Below, in pieces: positions 1 to 7,062 of a DNA stretch of 27,364 bases. Position numbers and translations under genes: made by a program. How positions within the stretch are numbered: position 1 is the first letter of the stretch; each line of letters starts with the position of its first letter. Below the pieces are notes generated by a model. The model saw nothing but the letters and a program-made list of their open reading frames with translations, had not been told where the DNA came from and made no database searches. Source of the stretch: a virus; the IMG/VR virus record IMGVR_UViG_3300020205_002412, positions 1 through 27,364 of that record; one strand, given 5' to 3'.

Positions 1-313
1 ATGTTGGATTGAATAATGCCAAATGTAAAATACAAGCAACCAATGTCGCGGTCTTGCCACTCTGTCGAGGAATCTTGCAAATCGTAAATCGATTGTCGAA
101 TACTGAACGAGCAATGTCTTTCTGAAAGTCATACAACCTGAAGGGCATGAGTCCTTCATCGATGGTAACAACCTTGATGTATGTCTCGATAAAGTATATC
201 GGGTCTTCGGAGCATTTGATATACTCCTCCAACTGCTCTTTTGTAAAATCCTGTTTTACATATGCACCCTTAAGAAGGGGATTGCCTAAGTATGTTTCAT
301 GATCATTGCTCAT
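1..313 (-). CDS. 17: Terminase large subunit, N-terminal part (gp17-like)
   Basis: This is the start of the packaging motor ATPase/nuclease; the rest lies beyond the window edge. The 104 visible residues run from an ATG to position 1. They contain a helical N-terminus, an adenine-motif-like segment (FQKDIARSVFDNRF, about residues 63-76) and a Walker A-type P-loop (PRQSGKT, about 82-88), directly preceded by ICKI. That block is typical of gp17 of T4-like phages. The Walker A lies much nearer the N-terminus than in T4, as in cyanophage-type gp17. The nuclease domain and Walker B are not visible. The start overlaps the end of the small terminase gene by 11 bases (ATGAGCAATGA), which suggests translational coupling. 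Family knowledge: gp17 docks on the portal and drives DNA into the prohead. Confidence 0.93.
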   Translation of the reverse strand, partial: MSNDHETYLGNPLLKGAYVKQDFTKEQLEEYIKCSEDPIYFIETYIKVVTIDEGLMPFRLYDFQKDIARSVFDNRFTICKIPRQSGKTATLVACILHLALFNPT

Positions 314-752
314 CTATAATGTCTCCACGATCAACTACCTTGCGCTGCTCGCGAATCATCTTTTGCAATTCAGCGGTACTGCCCACATATATTGAATTGT
401 TCGTAACAGAAGTTGACTTGGTCTTCTCCTCTTTCTTGATCTCTTTCATGCGACGATGAAGATCCATCAACCTGTTGTTGGCTTCAAGAGATGATTGAAT
501 GAGTTGTGCAATTACTTCATATGCACGAGGCTGTTGACTGTCTTGTGCGAGTTCGCTAATGCCTTCAATTGCTTCTTGCGATTTTTCTATTATGCACTTG
601 AGATTTCGCCGAACTTCGTCATAGTCTCTGTCGGCATCCGAAGGTTTGTATTCGTGATTCACCACAATAGCCTTCACGGGAACTATTTCTCTTGCTTCAG
701 GGGTTACATCAATTCCCAATGTTTTTGCGATGTTCATATCAATTTCACTCAT
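303..752 (-). CDS. 16: Terminase small subunit (gp16-like)
   Basis: A 149-residue protein, close to T4 gp16 in length (about 164), lying directly before gp17 as in T4. The middle (about residues 45-105) is mostly helical and charged, consistent with the coiled-coil oligomerisation core of small terminases. The C-terminal stretch with YVGSTAELQKM (about residues 122-132) matches the conserved tail I recall from cyanophage small terminases, which is thought to contact the large subunit. Role from family knowledge: a ring that recognises concatemeric DNA and regulates the gp17 ATPase. The ATG follows a GAG-containing leader, 11 bases after the gp15 stop. Identification rests on recalled similarity plus order. 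Confidence 0.88.
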   Translation of the reverse strand: MSEIDMNIAKTLGIDVTPEAREIVPVKAIVVNHEYKPSDADRDYDEVRRNLKCIIEKSQEAIEGISELAQDSQQPRAYEVIAQLIQSSLEANNRLMDLHRRMKEIKKEEKTKSTSVTNNSIYVGSTAELQKMIREQRKVVDRGDIIDEQ

Positions 753-763
753 AATTCACTCTT

Positions 764-1609
764 TCATGAAGCCCATGGTGTTGGGGGGTATTCTCTAATA
801 ACTACATTTGCATGTGTTGCACCTGCGCCTGTCCATCCTGCTGTGAGTGATGGTGCATATCCACCCGCAGTAATACCTGCCGCAGCAGATACTCCGATGT
901 CTGCATATTTCTTGATTGTTGCTGTTGGCTTTCCAAAATCGTTTGTGTCGAAAATATTGACATTTGTATTGAGGATGAGTGGTGCTTCCTTGACAGGCCC
1001 ATACAGATACATTTTTGCAGTAAATTGAATCGATGCAGAATTTACTTTACGCTGTGAGTAATCACCATATGACCCATCATCCCCCTCACTAAGAGAAACC
1101 GAAGACAATATGATTGGGATATCAACATCCATATCCATGCCATCAATTGCTTTGATTGTGAAGACATATTCGGGTGTGAAGTATGGGAGAACCTGTTCAA
1201 CAATCTGTAAGCAATCTTCCATTCCCTTCGTCATTGCGCTTAGGGTCATGCTCATATTGTATGGAACTCGCTCCCATCTTTTCTTGAGAGAGCCTCTATC
1301 TAGTGGGTTATACCCGACTGTTTGCTGTACGCTGTTCAACTTCCGAGATGAATCATATGCAAGAGATGTGATCTCAAACGCCATGCGCGGAAGATATGTT
1401 TCCAAGCGAACCTGTTGTTCATCAAAATCTGTACCAATGCGGTCAAGACGCTTGATGAACTTCTGCTGTGGGCCGTATGCAATAGGGACACGGATTCTTT
1501 CGCGCTCATTTCCATTTGCGTCATTTCGAACAAGGTGAATGTTGTTGAACAACGAGGCGAATCCCACGACCACCTTGCGAACTGTTCCATGGTAGTAGTA
1601 TTCAAGCAT
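764..1609 (-). CDS. 15: Proximal tail sheath stabilization protein (gp15-like)
   Basis: A 281-residue protein; T4 gp15 is about 272. The N-terminus (MLEYYYHGTVRKVVVGFASLF), the following segment with VPIAYGPQQKF (about residues 42-52) and LPRMAFEI (about 73-80) with SRKLNSVQ form the conserved signature of gp15. In T4, gp15 caps the finished tail, stabilises the sheath and tube, and docks to the gp13/gp14 neck. It follows gp14 by three bases and precedes gp16, the canonical order 13-14-15-16-17. The best ribosome site is a GGAG about 11 bases before the ATG, inside the end of gp14, so coupling to gp14 translation is likely. No oddities seen. Confidence 0.92.
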   Translation of the reverse strand: MLEYYYHGTVRKVVVGFASLFNNIHLVRNDANGNERERIRVPIAYGPQQKFIKRLDRIGTDFDEQQVRLETYLPRMAFEITSLAYDSSRKLNSVQQTVGYNPLDRGSLKKRWERVPYNMSMTLSAMTKGMEDCLQIVEQVLPYFTPEYVFTIKAIDGMDMDVDIPIILSSVSLSEGDDGSYGDYSQRKVNSASIQFTAKMYLYGPVKEAPLILNTNVNIFDTNDFGKPTATIKKYADIGVSAAAGITAGGYAPSLTAGWTGAGATHANVVIREYPPTPWAS

Positions 1610-1612
1610 CTG

Positions 1613-2506
1613 TTATGGATCTCCGAATGGGTTACTCTCGTCGAAGTTGAAAACAGAATCAGATTCGGTCTCAATCTGTTCGTTCTTCGCTTCATCAAGA
1701 ATGCCCATTGTGTCACTCTTGCTGAGAATTGATGCATACAGGTTTGTTCCTGCTTTGCCTATGTAAGCGGTTATCCCCGATGCTGTTTCTTCGACCCAAG
1801 TACCAACAACATTGGATAGAGATAGTCTGAGCGGAGTGATGTCAGGCTCATACGAGTAGACCACCGCCCTCGCAGACGCTCCCGCAGTTGCCCCTGTAAG
1901 TGATCCATTCTCGTATTGATATACGCTGTCGCCTTCAGCAAAAGATCCTGTTCCATAGATCCCTCCAAGGTTGAGGTTGACTTTGAATCCCGCCTCGTCG
2001 TTAACCGCATCGAGTTCGGGAACTCCAGTATTGAAATCTTCTTCGGAATACTGAAAGAGTTCGCATGTTAATTGATATGAGAAGAGTTTGCCCAATTGAT
2101 AAAATGGGTTTTCATGTTCTACAAACTTTACCTCAAACAACCCCCTACTAATCGGAAGATACAACAGATCTCCTTCTAGGGGTCTGTCCATTCCTGTTTC
2201 TCGCTTGAATCGCTTCCTTGAAACAGTAAACTTAACACTATCGCGAATCTCAAAACCAAATTTGGTAAATGTGTCACCACCCTCAAATGCTGTGGTTGTA
2301 TCCATATACATTTCAATCATCTTGAAGTTATTAAATCGTGAATATTGAGATTCACCAAATAAATCATCTCGTGTGATCATCTGACGGGGGATGTAATACA
2401 TCTCATGCCCATAGATCTTGATCGCCTCTACGGTCAGATCCTCAACGAGGTTCTGCTCGGGCTGATAAGTCTTGTTATTGACACGGATGTACGGGTTTAA
2501 TGCCAT
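1613..2506 (-). CDS. 14: Neck protein (gp14-like)
   Basis: A 297-residue protein, moderately longer than T4 gp14 (about 256). Recognisable family features are the N-terminal NPYIRVNNKTY (4-14), EAIKIYGHEMYYIPRQ (about 27-42), and DDLFGESQYSRF, which resembles the conserved 'FGE' loop. Role from T4: forms the neck ring with gp13 that closes the filled head and accepts the tail. The start has a good ribosome site (AAGGA, six bases before ATG). The extra length sits mainly in a Gly/Ala/Ser-rich stretch around residues 180-215 (NLGGIYGTGSFAEG, then TGATAGASARA), probably a loop or small insertion specific to this lineage. Confidence 0.92.
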   Translation of the reverse strand: MALNPYIRVNNKTYQPEQNLVEDLTVEAIKIYGHEMYYIPRQMITRDDLFGESQYSRFNNFKMIEMYMDTTTAFEGGDTFTKFGFEIRDSVKFTVSRKRFKRETGMDRPLEGDLLYLPISRGLFEVKFVEHENPFYQLGKLFSYQLTCELFQYSEEDFNTGVPELDAVNDEAGFKVNLNLGGIYGTGSFAEGDSVYQYENGSLTGATAGASARAVVYSYEPDITPLRLSLSNVVGTWVEETASGITAYIGKAGTNLYASILSKSDTMGILDEAKNEQIETESDSVFNFDESNPFGDP

Positions 2507-2515
2507 TGTATTTCC

Positions 2516-3370
2516 TTAGCCCATGATAAAGTCAACGGGCAATTCGCCCTTCAGGATGATTTCCTTTTCGATGTCTTCCTTCTGTTGCCACGAATCCTTC
2601 ATCATAGACTGTCCATCAAGTGTGATGTCACCTGGAAGTTTGATACCGTTGTACTTGGACAGATTTACTCCCCATTGCCAACGAACAAGAGCAACAATAT
2701 ATTTCTTCAGCAGCCGATCATTGTAAACTTCGGGATATACCCGAGGATCAAGAATTCGATATGCCTCGATGATGAGGTACATTCCTGCGTTTAATTGGCG
2801 TTTATCCGAATCAAGATACATTCGGTTTGCAACCCGATTGAATCGAATACTCTTATCAGGTGAAAGATATTGCTTGAGCAATTGGAGGTATTGCTGAGTC
2901 ATGTCATATTGGACAAGATCAATTGTTCCGAAGGTATACAGATCGTTCAATGCATATTGGTACCGCACATCGAACATTCCAACCGATTGCTGTGTGAATG
3001 GAAAAATTCGAGTAACACTAACGATCAGATTCTGCAACAAAACACTCTCAGGACAGTCAACATCTGTGCTTGTCATCAAAGCATCTGCATCTGCAAATCC
3101 ACTACCATCGGCGGTTTGCGAGGTTCTGTTGTCGGCTACAAATGAAATGTATCCATTTTCAATGTCCTGTGCGGACATCTTGTATTTCAAATATACCTTT
3201 TCAACGCCATCAAAGTGGTACTCGGAGAAGAACTGTAGCCCGTCATTCAGACGATCTTCTAGTTGCTCATCCGCTATGTTTATCTCCACCACGGGGTGGC
3301 CGTTTGCCCTGAGCGCGTATTCTTTTAATTCTGCTCGGCTTGAGATCAGCGAGTTGTTGCAAATCGACAT
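2516..3370 (-). CDS. 13: Neck protein (gp13-like)
   Basis: A 284-residue neck protein (T4 gp13 is about 309). Signature segments are SRAELKEYALRANGHPVVEINI (split here as residues 11-32), the acidic QLEDRLNDGLQFFSEYHFDG (about 36-55) and the C-terminal LVRWQWGVNLSKYNGI block, all typical of gp13 of marine T4-like phages. It works with gp14 to seal the head after packaging. Start choice: the conserved N-terminus begins here and has a very strong ribosome site (AGGAGG, nine bases upstream). The first 104 bases lie inside the upstream 147-codon gene in another frame, which is unusual, and a CTAAATA motif sits just before the ribosome site, so gp13 may have its own transcript. Confidence 0.93.
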   Translation of the reverse strand: MSICNNSLISSRAELKEYALRANGHPVVEINIADEQLEDRLNDGLQFFSEYHFDGVEKVYLKYKMSAQDIENGYISFVADNRTSQTADGSGFADADALMTSTDVDCPESVLLQNLIVSVTRIFPFTQQSVGMFDVRYQYALNDLYTFGTIDLVQYDMTQQYLQLLKQYLSPDKSIRFNRVANRMYLDSDKRQLNAGMYLIIEAYRILDPRVYPEVYNDRLLKKYIVALVRWQWGVNLSKYNGIKLPGDITLDGQSMMKDSWQQKEDIEKEIILKGELPVDFIMG

Positions 3371-3710
3371 TGGCAGTATCCTCCTCAGGATATTTAGCCT
3401 TTATGTCAGGTTTGGGCATCACATCTTTCTTGGCAGCAGCAACATCTGCTGCTACCTCTTGATTGTCTTTCGTTATCTCAACCATAAGACGGAAAAATTC
3501 GTCTATGCGGGAGATGTAACGATCCCCATCTTCCCACTTGCCGATGACAGTCCAAGACTTGTGCTTAGTTCTATAGTGTCTACGATTACCATCATAGAAC
3601 ATCACAATAAGGTCATTTGGATGTGTATAACTCGGTTCCAATTGCAGGAAAACATCCAATGGGACTTTGAATCCATCCAAAAAGATTTCGTTCTTATCGT
3701 GCTTGAACAT
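3267..3710 (-). CDS. Unassigned 147-residue protein upstream of gp13
   Basis: Not recognised with confidence. Residues 1-85 look like a compact folded domain with many aromatics (FLDGFKVPLDVFLQLEP, then RHYRTKHKSWTVIGKW and GDRYISRIDEFFRL). The last third is charged and probably disordered: Ala/Lys-rich at about 85-105, then a basic tail with KPSRIKRIRAQGKRPPRGG. The final 35 codons (104 bases including the stop) overlap gp13 in another frame. The ATG is six bases after the fiber stop and has no obvious ribosome site. Position between a fiber gene and gp13 is where T4 carries fibritin (wac), but there is no coiled coil and nothing supports that. The N-terminal composition makes it a likely real gene, perhaps a minor neck or fiber-attachment protein; the function is unknown. 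Confidence 0.7.
   Translation of the reverse strand: MFKHDKNEIFLDGFKVPLDVFLQLEPSYTHPNDLIVMFYDGNRRHYRTKHKSWTVIGKWEDGDRYISRIDEFFRLMVEITKDNQEVAADVAAAKKDVMPKPDIKAKYPEEDTANVDLQQLADLKPSRIKRIRAQGKRPPRGGDKHSG
3380..3385 (-). promoter_or_regulatory. Strong ribosome binding site of gp13 (AGGAGG)
   Basis: A full Shine-Dalgarno hexamer, nine bases before the gp13 ATG and lying inside the reading frame of the upstream gene. It fixes the gp13 start and shows the 104-base overlap is not an artefact of start choice. Confidence 0.8.
3391..3397 (-). promoter_or_regulatory. Late-promoter-like motif (GCTAAATA) before gp13, inside upstream gene
   Basis: The motif lies within the coding sequence of the 147-residue protein and ends 20 bases before the gp13 ATG. 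The AGGAGG ribosome site starts five bases after it, so a T4-like start site would fall at or just in the ribosome site. That tight spacing lowers confidence. Confidence 0.35.
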
Positions 3711-3716
3711 GGCTTT

Positions 3717-6700
3717 TTATGGGGTTGCAATCCGTACGAGGTCACCCTTAATCGTATCTTCTGTTGTAACGGTATCCACAACTGTTGTGAAGTTTGTACT
3801 TGATACAGTCATTACAATCTTAGAGTTGATTCCTTGCACACGCCCAATCCCTTGGAACTTTGATACTTGTAATCCCGTGACAGGATCGTATCCCGCTGTT
3901 CCTCTAGTACCTGCGGTCAATGACATGTCAGGCGAAGACACATTAGAATTGATTGCCATGATGGCAAACTTGTTCTGCTCTGTTCCATCCTTGACCTCTG
4001 TTGTCGATTTAACAGTACCTGCATCACCGAGGATTCGTGTGAAATCTCTAATTTGAACATTGGAGTTTACTGCCAAGATACCCGAACCATTGATGTCGGT
4101 GCTTCTGATCTCCATATTGCAATTGAGTGCAGTTGTGGGAGCGCGGTTTCCCTTGATGTGGGTCTTTCCAATCTTTGTCAGATCGTGAGTGATCTTTACA
4201 TCACCACCCTCAGCAATAATCGGGAACGAGTTGCGCGAGAAGATCGATCCTGCAACTTCTCCATTGCTTCCGCTGTCCACCGCAAATCCATAATACGAAC
4301 CCGATACGACACAATGACCGAGCGTGATGGTTCCACCATTGTAAGCATGGGCGGCTACGGGATAGTTCACGAACAGGCAACCCCTAGCCTTGATGATGCC
4401 ACCATCGGTCTGCATTGCAATCGCATTGCTATATGCACCACCTGAGATATACGGTGTCATGCTTTCGTCATTCAATGCTGCTGTGGTTGATCGATTGATA
4501 AAGGCAATACCATCAGACTCAGTTGCCCCAACAGCCCAATCGCCCACGAAAGTACGAGTGTTTCGATTGGTGAACAAGGCACCACTTGAAGATGTTGTGT
4601 GAACTGTGACTCGATAAATGTCAACCGAATTGATGTAGTTGGTGAAAGTTTGACTCAGCAAATTTCCAAAGGTCTTGCCACCTTCATTGTTTACATTGAT
4701 GGTGAAGTATTGTCCGCTGATTCCAACAACTTCATGACCACCAACCAACATATTCATCAGCCCACCAGTTCCACTCGTAATCCCATCGAATCCCGATGAA
4801 ATGCCGTTGGATGACACAACACCCGAGACAATAGAAAATGGAGGCAGGAACCGAATACCACACCCCGTGGCTGCAACCATCGACTGTGCCGTCCCGATGT
4901 TGACCTGTAGAGCAAATCGAGTTGTGTCTGTTGCACCCAATGCCGTGTACAGGGGCAGGAATGTGACACCCTTTACAGTCTGAGTGACGATACTATTATT
5001 TTCAGCGCGGATATACAAGTCACGATTGATAAAGTTGTACCATGGCTTGTCTAGGGTGTATACACCCTGTGCAAGCACGATATCCAATGGCTGATAAAAC
5101 GATGAAGCCGAATCGTTAATAACCGAAAGATTGTACACCGATGTGCGTTGAATATCCACATTGGGATTTGTGGGAACCGTCAAAGTTTTGCCATACGCAA
5201 ATGAAGATTCGTTAACAGAATTCAACGGGTCTCTAAAATAGAATGGGGCTTTTGCAGTAGGAGTTGTATTATCACTTCTCAACACACTCATCGCATAAGC
5301 AAAGTCTGTTGGGTATAGAGGATCCATCGACAGATTTGCAGATAACAAAGTTGCATTTGCATTTCCTGCGATACCATCTCTGTATGGGGAACTCGGAGAA
5401 AGATATAAACTATCAACTAATGCTTGCCCGCTTTGAACGCATACACATCGTTCGCCAGGGGCACCAGCAGTTCCCTCAGGGCCAACAGGGCCAATGCCGC
5501 CATTCTCACCAGTAGCACCAGTAGCACCAGTATAACCCTGTACACCCACCGCCCCATCACATGTTGTCAGTCCATATGTTGTTCCTGTGCAACTCATACT
5601 GCCTGTAAATCCAAGAACCAAAGACCAACACGAACCAACTTTCTCATTGCTAACAACATAAACGCTGCAACCAACTGCTCCTGTATTACCAGGTGGGCCA
5701 ATTTCGATGCCAGGCCCTTGGAATTGTCGGTGACGAATGATCCAATTCGTTGCCACATATGGGGGCATCATCGAAATGGGTTCATTGTCTGCCGTATATC
5801 CCGCCTGATATGAGGTTGTCAGGTCAACATCAACATTCCGCTGTGCTGCTGCAATAGCAAGACGATTTGTTCCACCACCCGATGATGACTCTGTTGTATA
5901 GAGATAGTTGTTGTGATCGGGAATCTCATTCGATGCAAGTAGGTGTGTGTCATCCCCACCGATATCTCCGCGCTTCAGTTCGGTGAGACCTGATGAATAC
6001 CCAACACCAAATACGGTTCTTGCGCGAAGATCAGGTATGAAGAATCTATCGCATGTTGCACCTGTTGCCTCACCTGAATAGAGAGACTGAATGGTGACTT
6101 GTGAACTTGCAACCACGCCAGTAAAGTTTACTGGTGTGCAGCCTGGATAAGTTCTCTTGTATTGGAATCTGACTTCAGTTGTATTCGCAGCGGTTAAGGT
6201 TCCGATGGCATAGTCGTTTGTTCCACCCCAACCAATCTTATAGTCACGATTTGTATCGTTTCCATATGCACTCTGCAATCCATGTGCAGTTGTTCCCGAA
6301 TAATCCTCATGACCCTCCGAAGTGAATCCAATGATAATATCTCTTGTTGGATTTCCTACAGGCCCCGTCGTGCTTGATACCAATCCTGTAATTTTATATT
6401 TGTCAGCGATTGTTGTGTAAAGATGGGAATAGTCCTGACCGTCCAATGGTTCTGTGCCCGTCTTTCGAACCGCAGCACCATCGCATATGCGCCATGTAGA
6501 AGGGACATTGCTGAAACTTCCTGCCCACGGCACAATAGAACCAACGGGTGTAAACAATGATGCATTCGTAGGTGCCTGTGGTAGAGAATTGATAACAAAA
6601 CCACTCTTAGCAGCCGTTGCAATTATGATGCCCTGAACATAAGAGGAACCATCAAAAGGACGGGTTGCTGTTAAATATCCCGCATTGGTTGGCGATAGGT

Positions 6701-7010
6701 AATATATCGTACCTGCGGTAAGTGATGTGGCAGTATCATCAATGTCTAAGGCGACCCCACCGAAATCGATTTCGCCTTGGTAGACTACTGTGATCGATTC
6801 CGACGAGATCGCCTCGACTACACCCACCGTCTGAGATGTCTCCAAGTCATTGGCAAGCCCAAGTTCGAATCCCGTGGTACCCCCTGTATAGAGGACAACA
6901 CTTCCTGCTTGGAATGGGTGCCCCGCAGGGACAGTCCATGTGTTTAGGATTCTGCGGCCATCGCTGCCGCCCCCGCCGCCGCCGATAATTGGAATTGCAC
7001 TATATGCCAT
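3717..7010 (-). CDS. Tail fiber: collar domain, collagen-like repeats, beta-helix
   Basis: A 1097-residue multi-domain fiber. In order: a six-glycine run (10-15, in IIGGGGGGSD); a small beta module (about 37-145); a phage tail collar domain (start at about 157 with VGSIVPWAG and WRICDGAA, then the FFIPDLRARTVFG block at about 323-335, ending near PPYVATNWIIR at 416-426); collagen-like Gly-X-Y triplets (about 432-447 and 488-519); and a long repetitive Gly/Asn/Ser region (about 560-1040) whose short strands and turns look like a parallel beta-helix. Cysteines cluster around the triplets (448, 461, 474, 484, 522, 524). The leader has an AGG-type ribosome site and a CTAAATA motif. It probably contacts the host surface. 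No chaperone gene is visible, and the exact baseplate or neck attachment is unknown. Confidence 0.85.
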   Translation of the reverse strand: MAYSAIPIIGGGGGGSDGRRILNTWTVPAGHPFQAGSVVLYTGGTTGFELGLANDLETSQTVGVVEAISSESITVVYQGEIDFGGVALDIDDTATSLTAGTIYYLSPTNAGYLTATRPFDGSSYVQGIIIATAAKSGFVINSLPQAPTNASLFTPVGSIVPWAGSFSNVPSTWRICDGAAVRKTGTEPLDGQDYSHLYTTIADKYKITGLVSSTTGPVGNPTRDIIIGFTSEGHEDYSGTTAHGLQSAYGNDTNRDYKIGWGGTNDYAIGTLTAANTTEVRFQYKRTYPGCTPVNFTGVVASSQVTIQSLYSGEATGATCDRFFIPDLRARTVFGVGYSSGLTELKRGDIGGDDTHLLASNEIPDHNNYLYTTESSSGGGTNRLAIAAAQRNVDVDLTTSYQAGYTADNEPISMMPPYVATNWIIRHRQFQGPGIEIGPPGNTGAVGCSVYVVSNEKVGSCWSLVLGFTGSMSCTGTTYGLTTCDGAVGVQGYTGATGATGENGGIGPVGPEGTAGAPGERCVCVQSGQALVDSLYLSPSSPYRDGIAGNANATLLSANLSMDPLYPTDFAYAMSVLRSDNTTPTAKAPFYFRDPLNSVNESSFAYGKTLTVPTNPNVDIQRTSVYNLSVINDSASSFYQPLDIVLAQGVYTLDKPWYNFINRDLYIRAENNSIVTQTVKGVTFLPLYTALGATDTTRFALQVNIGTAQSMVAATGCGIRFLPPFSIVSGVVSSNGISSGFDGITSGTGGLMNMLVGGHEVVGISGQYFTINVNNEGGKTFGNLLSQTFTNYINSVDIYRVTVHTTSSSGALFTNRNTRTFVGDWAVGATESDGIAFINRSTTAALNDESMTPYISGGAYSNAIAMQTDGGIIKARGCLFVNYPVAAHAYNGGTITLGHCVVSGSYYGFAVDSGSNGEVAGSIFSRNSFPIIAEGGDVKITHDLTKIGKTHIKGNRAPTTALNCNMEIRSTDINGSGILAVNSNVQIRDFTRILGDAGTVKSTTEVKDGTEQNKFAIMAINSNVSSPDMSLTAGTRGTAGYDPVTGLQVSKFQGIGRVQGINSKIVMTVSSTNFTTVVDTVTTEDTIKGDLVRIATP
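5508..5530 (-). repeat. Short tandem nucleotide repeat inside collagen-like region
   Basis: The nine-base unit ACCAGTAGC (plus strand) is repeated in tandem about two and a half times and encodes Gly-Ala-Thr triplets. It sits within the collagen-like part of the 1097-residue fiber and reflects codon-level repetition of Gly-X-Y. Such tracts can expand or contract by slippage. Confidence 0.55.
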
Positions 7011-7046
7011 TAGTGGAGTACCTACCTTTAATAGTCAGACTGCCAC

Positions 7047-7053
7047 TATTTAG
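7047..7053 (-). promoter_or_regulatory. Late-promoter-like motif (GCTAAATA) before the 1097-residue fiber
   Basis: The motif lies in the 52-base gap after the glycosyltransferase and ends 36 bases before the fiber ATG. Between them lie an AATAGT/ACTATT inverted repeat (7050-7030, six-base arms, nine-base loop) and an AAGGTAGG ribosome site. The spacing suits a T4-type late promoter. Function is inferred from motif and position only. Confidence 0.5.
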
Positions 7054-7062
7054 CGACAATAT

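Noticed and set aside
495-1028. Plus-strand open frame of 177 codons opposite gp16/gp15
   Set aside because: It crosses the junction of two recognised genes and has a composition typical of antisense translation (rich in Cys, Phe, Pro).
3267-3710. 147-residue gene as fibritin (wac)
   Set aside because: Position fits T4 synteny, but there is no coiled coil or foldon-like end.
2901-3803. Plus-strand open frame of 300 codons opposite gp13 and the 147-residue gene
   Set aside because: It spans three well-supported minus-strand genes, has a low-complexity Ser/Cys/Phe composition, and shows no domain. It is a shadow of the coding strand.
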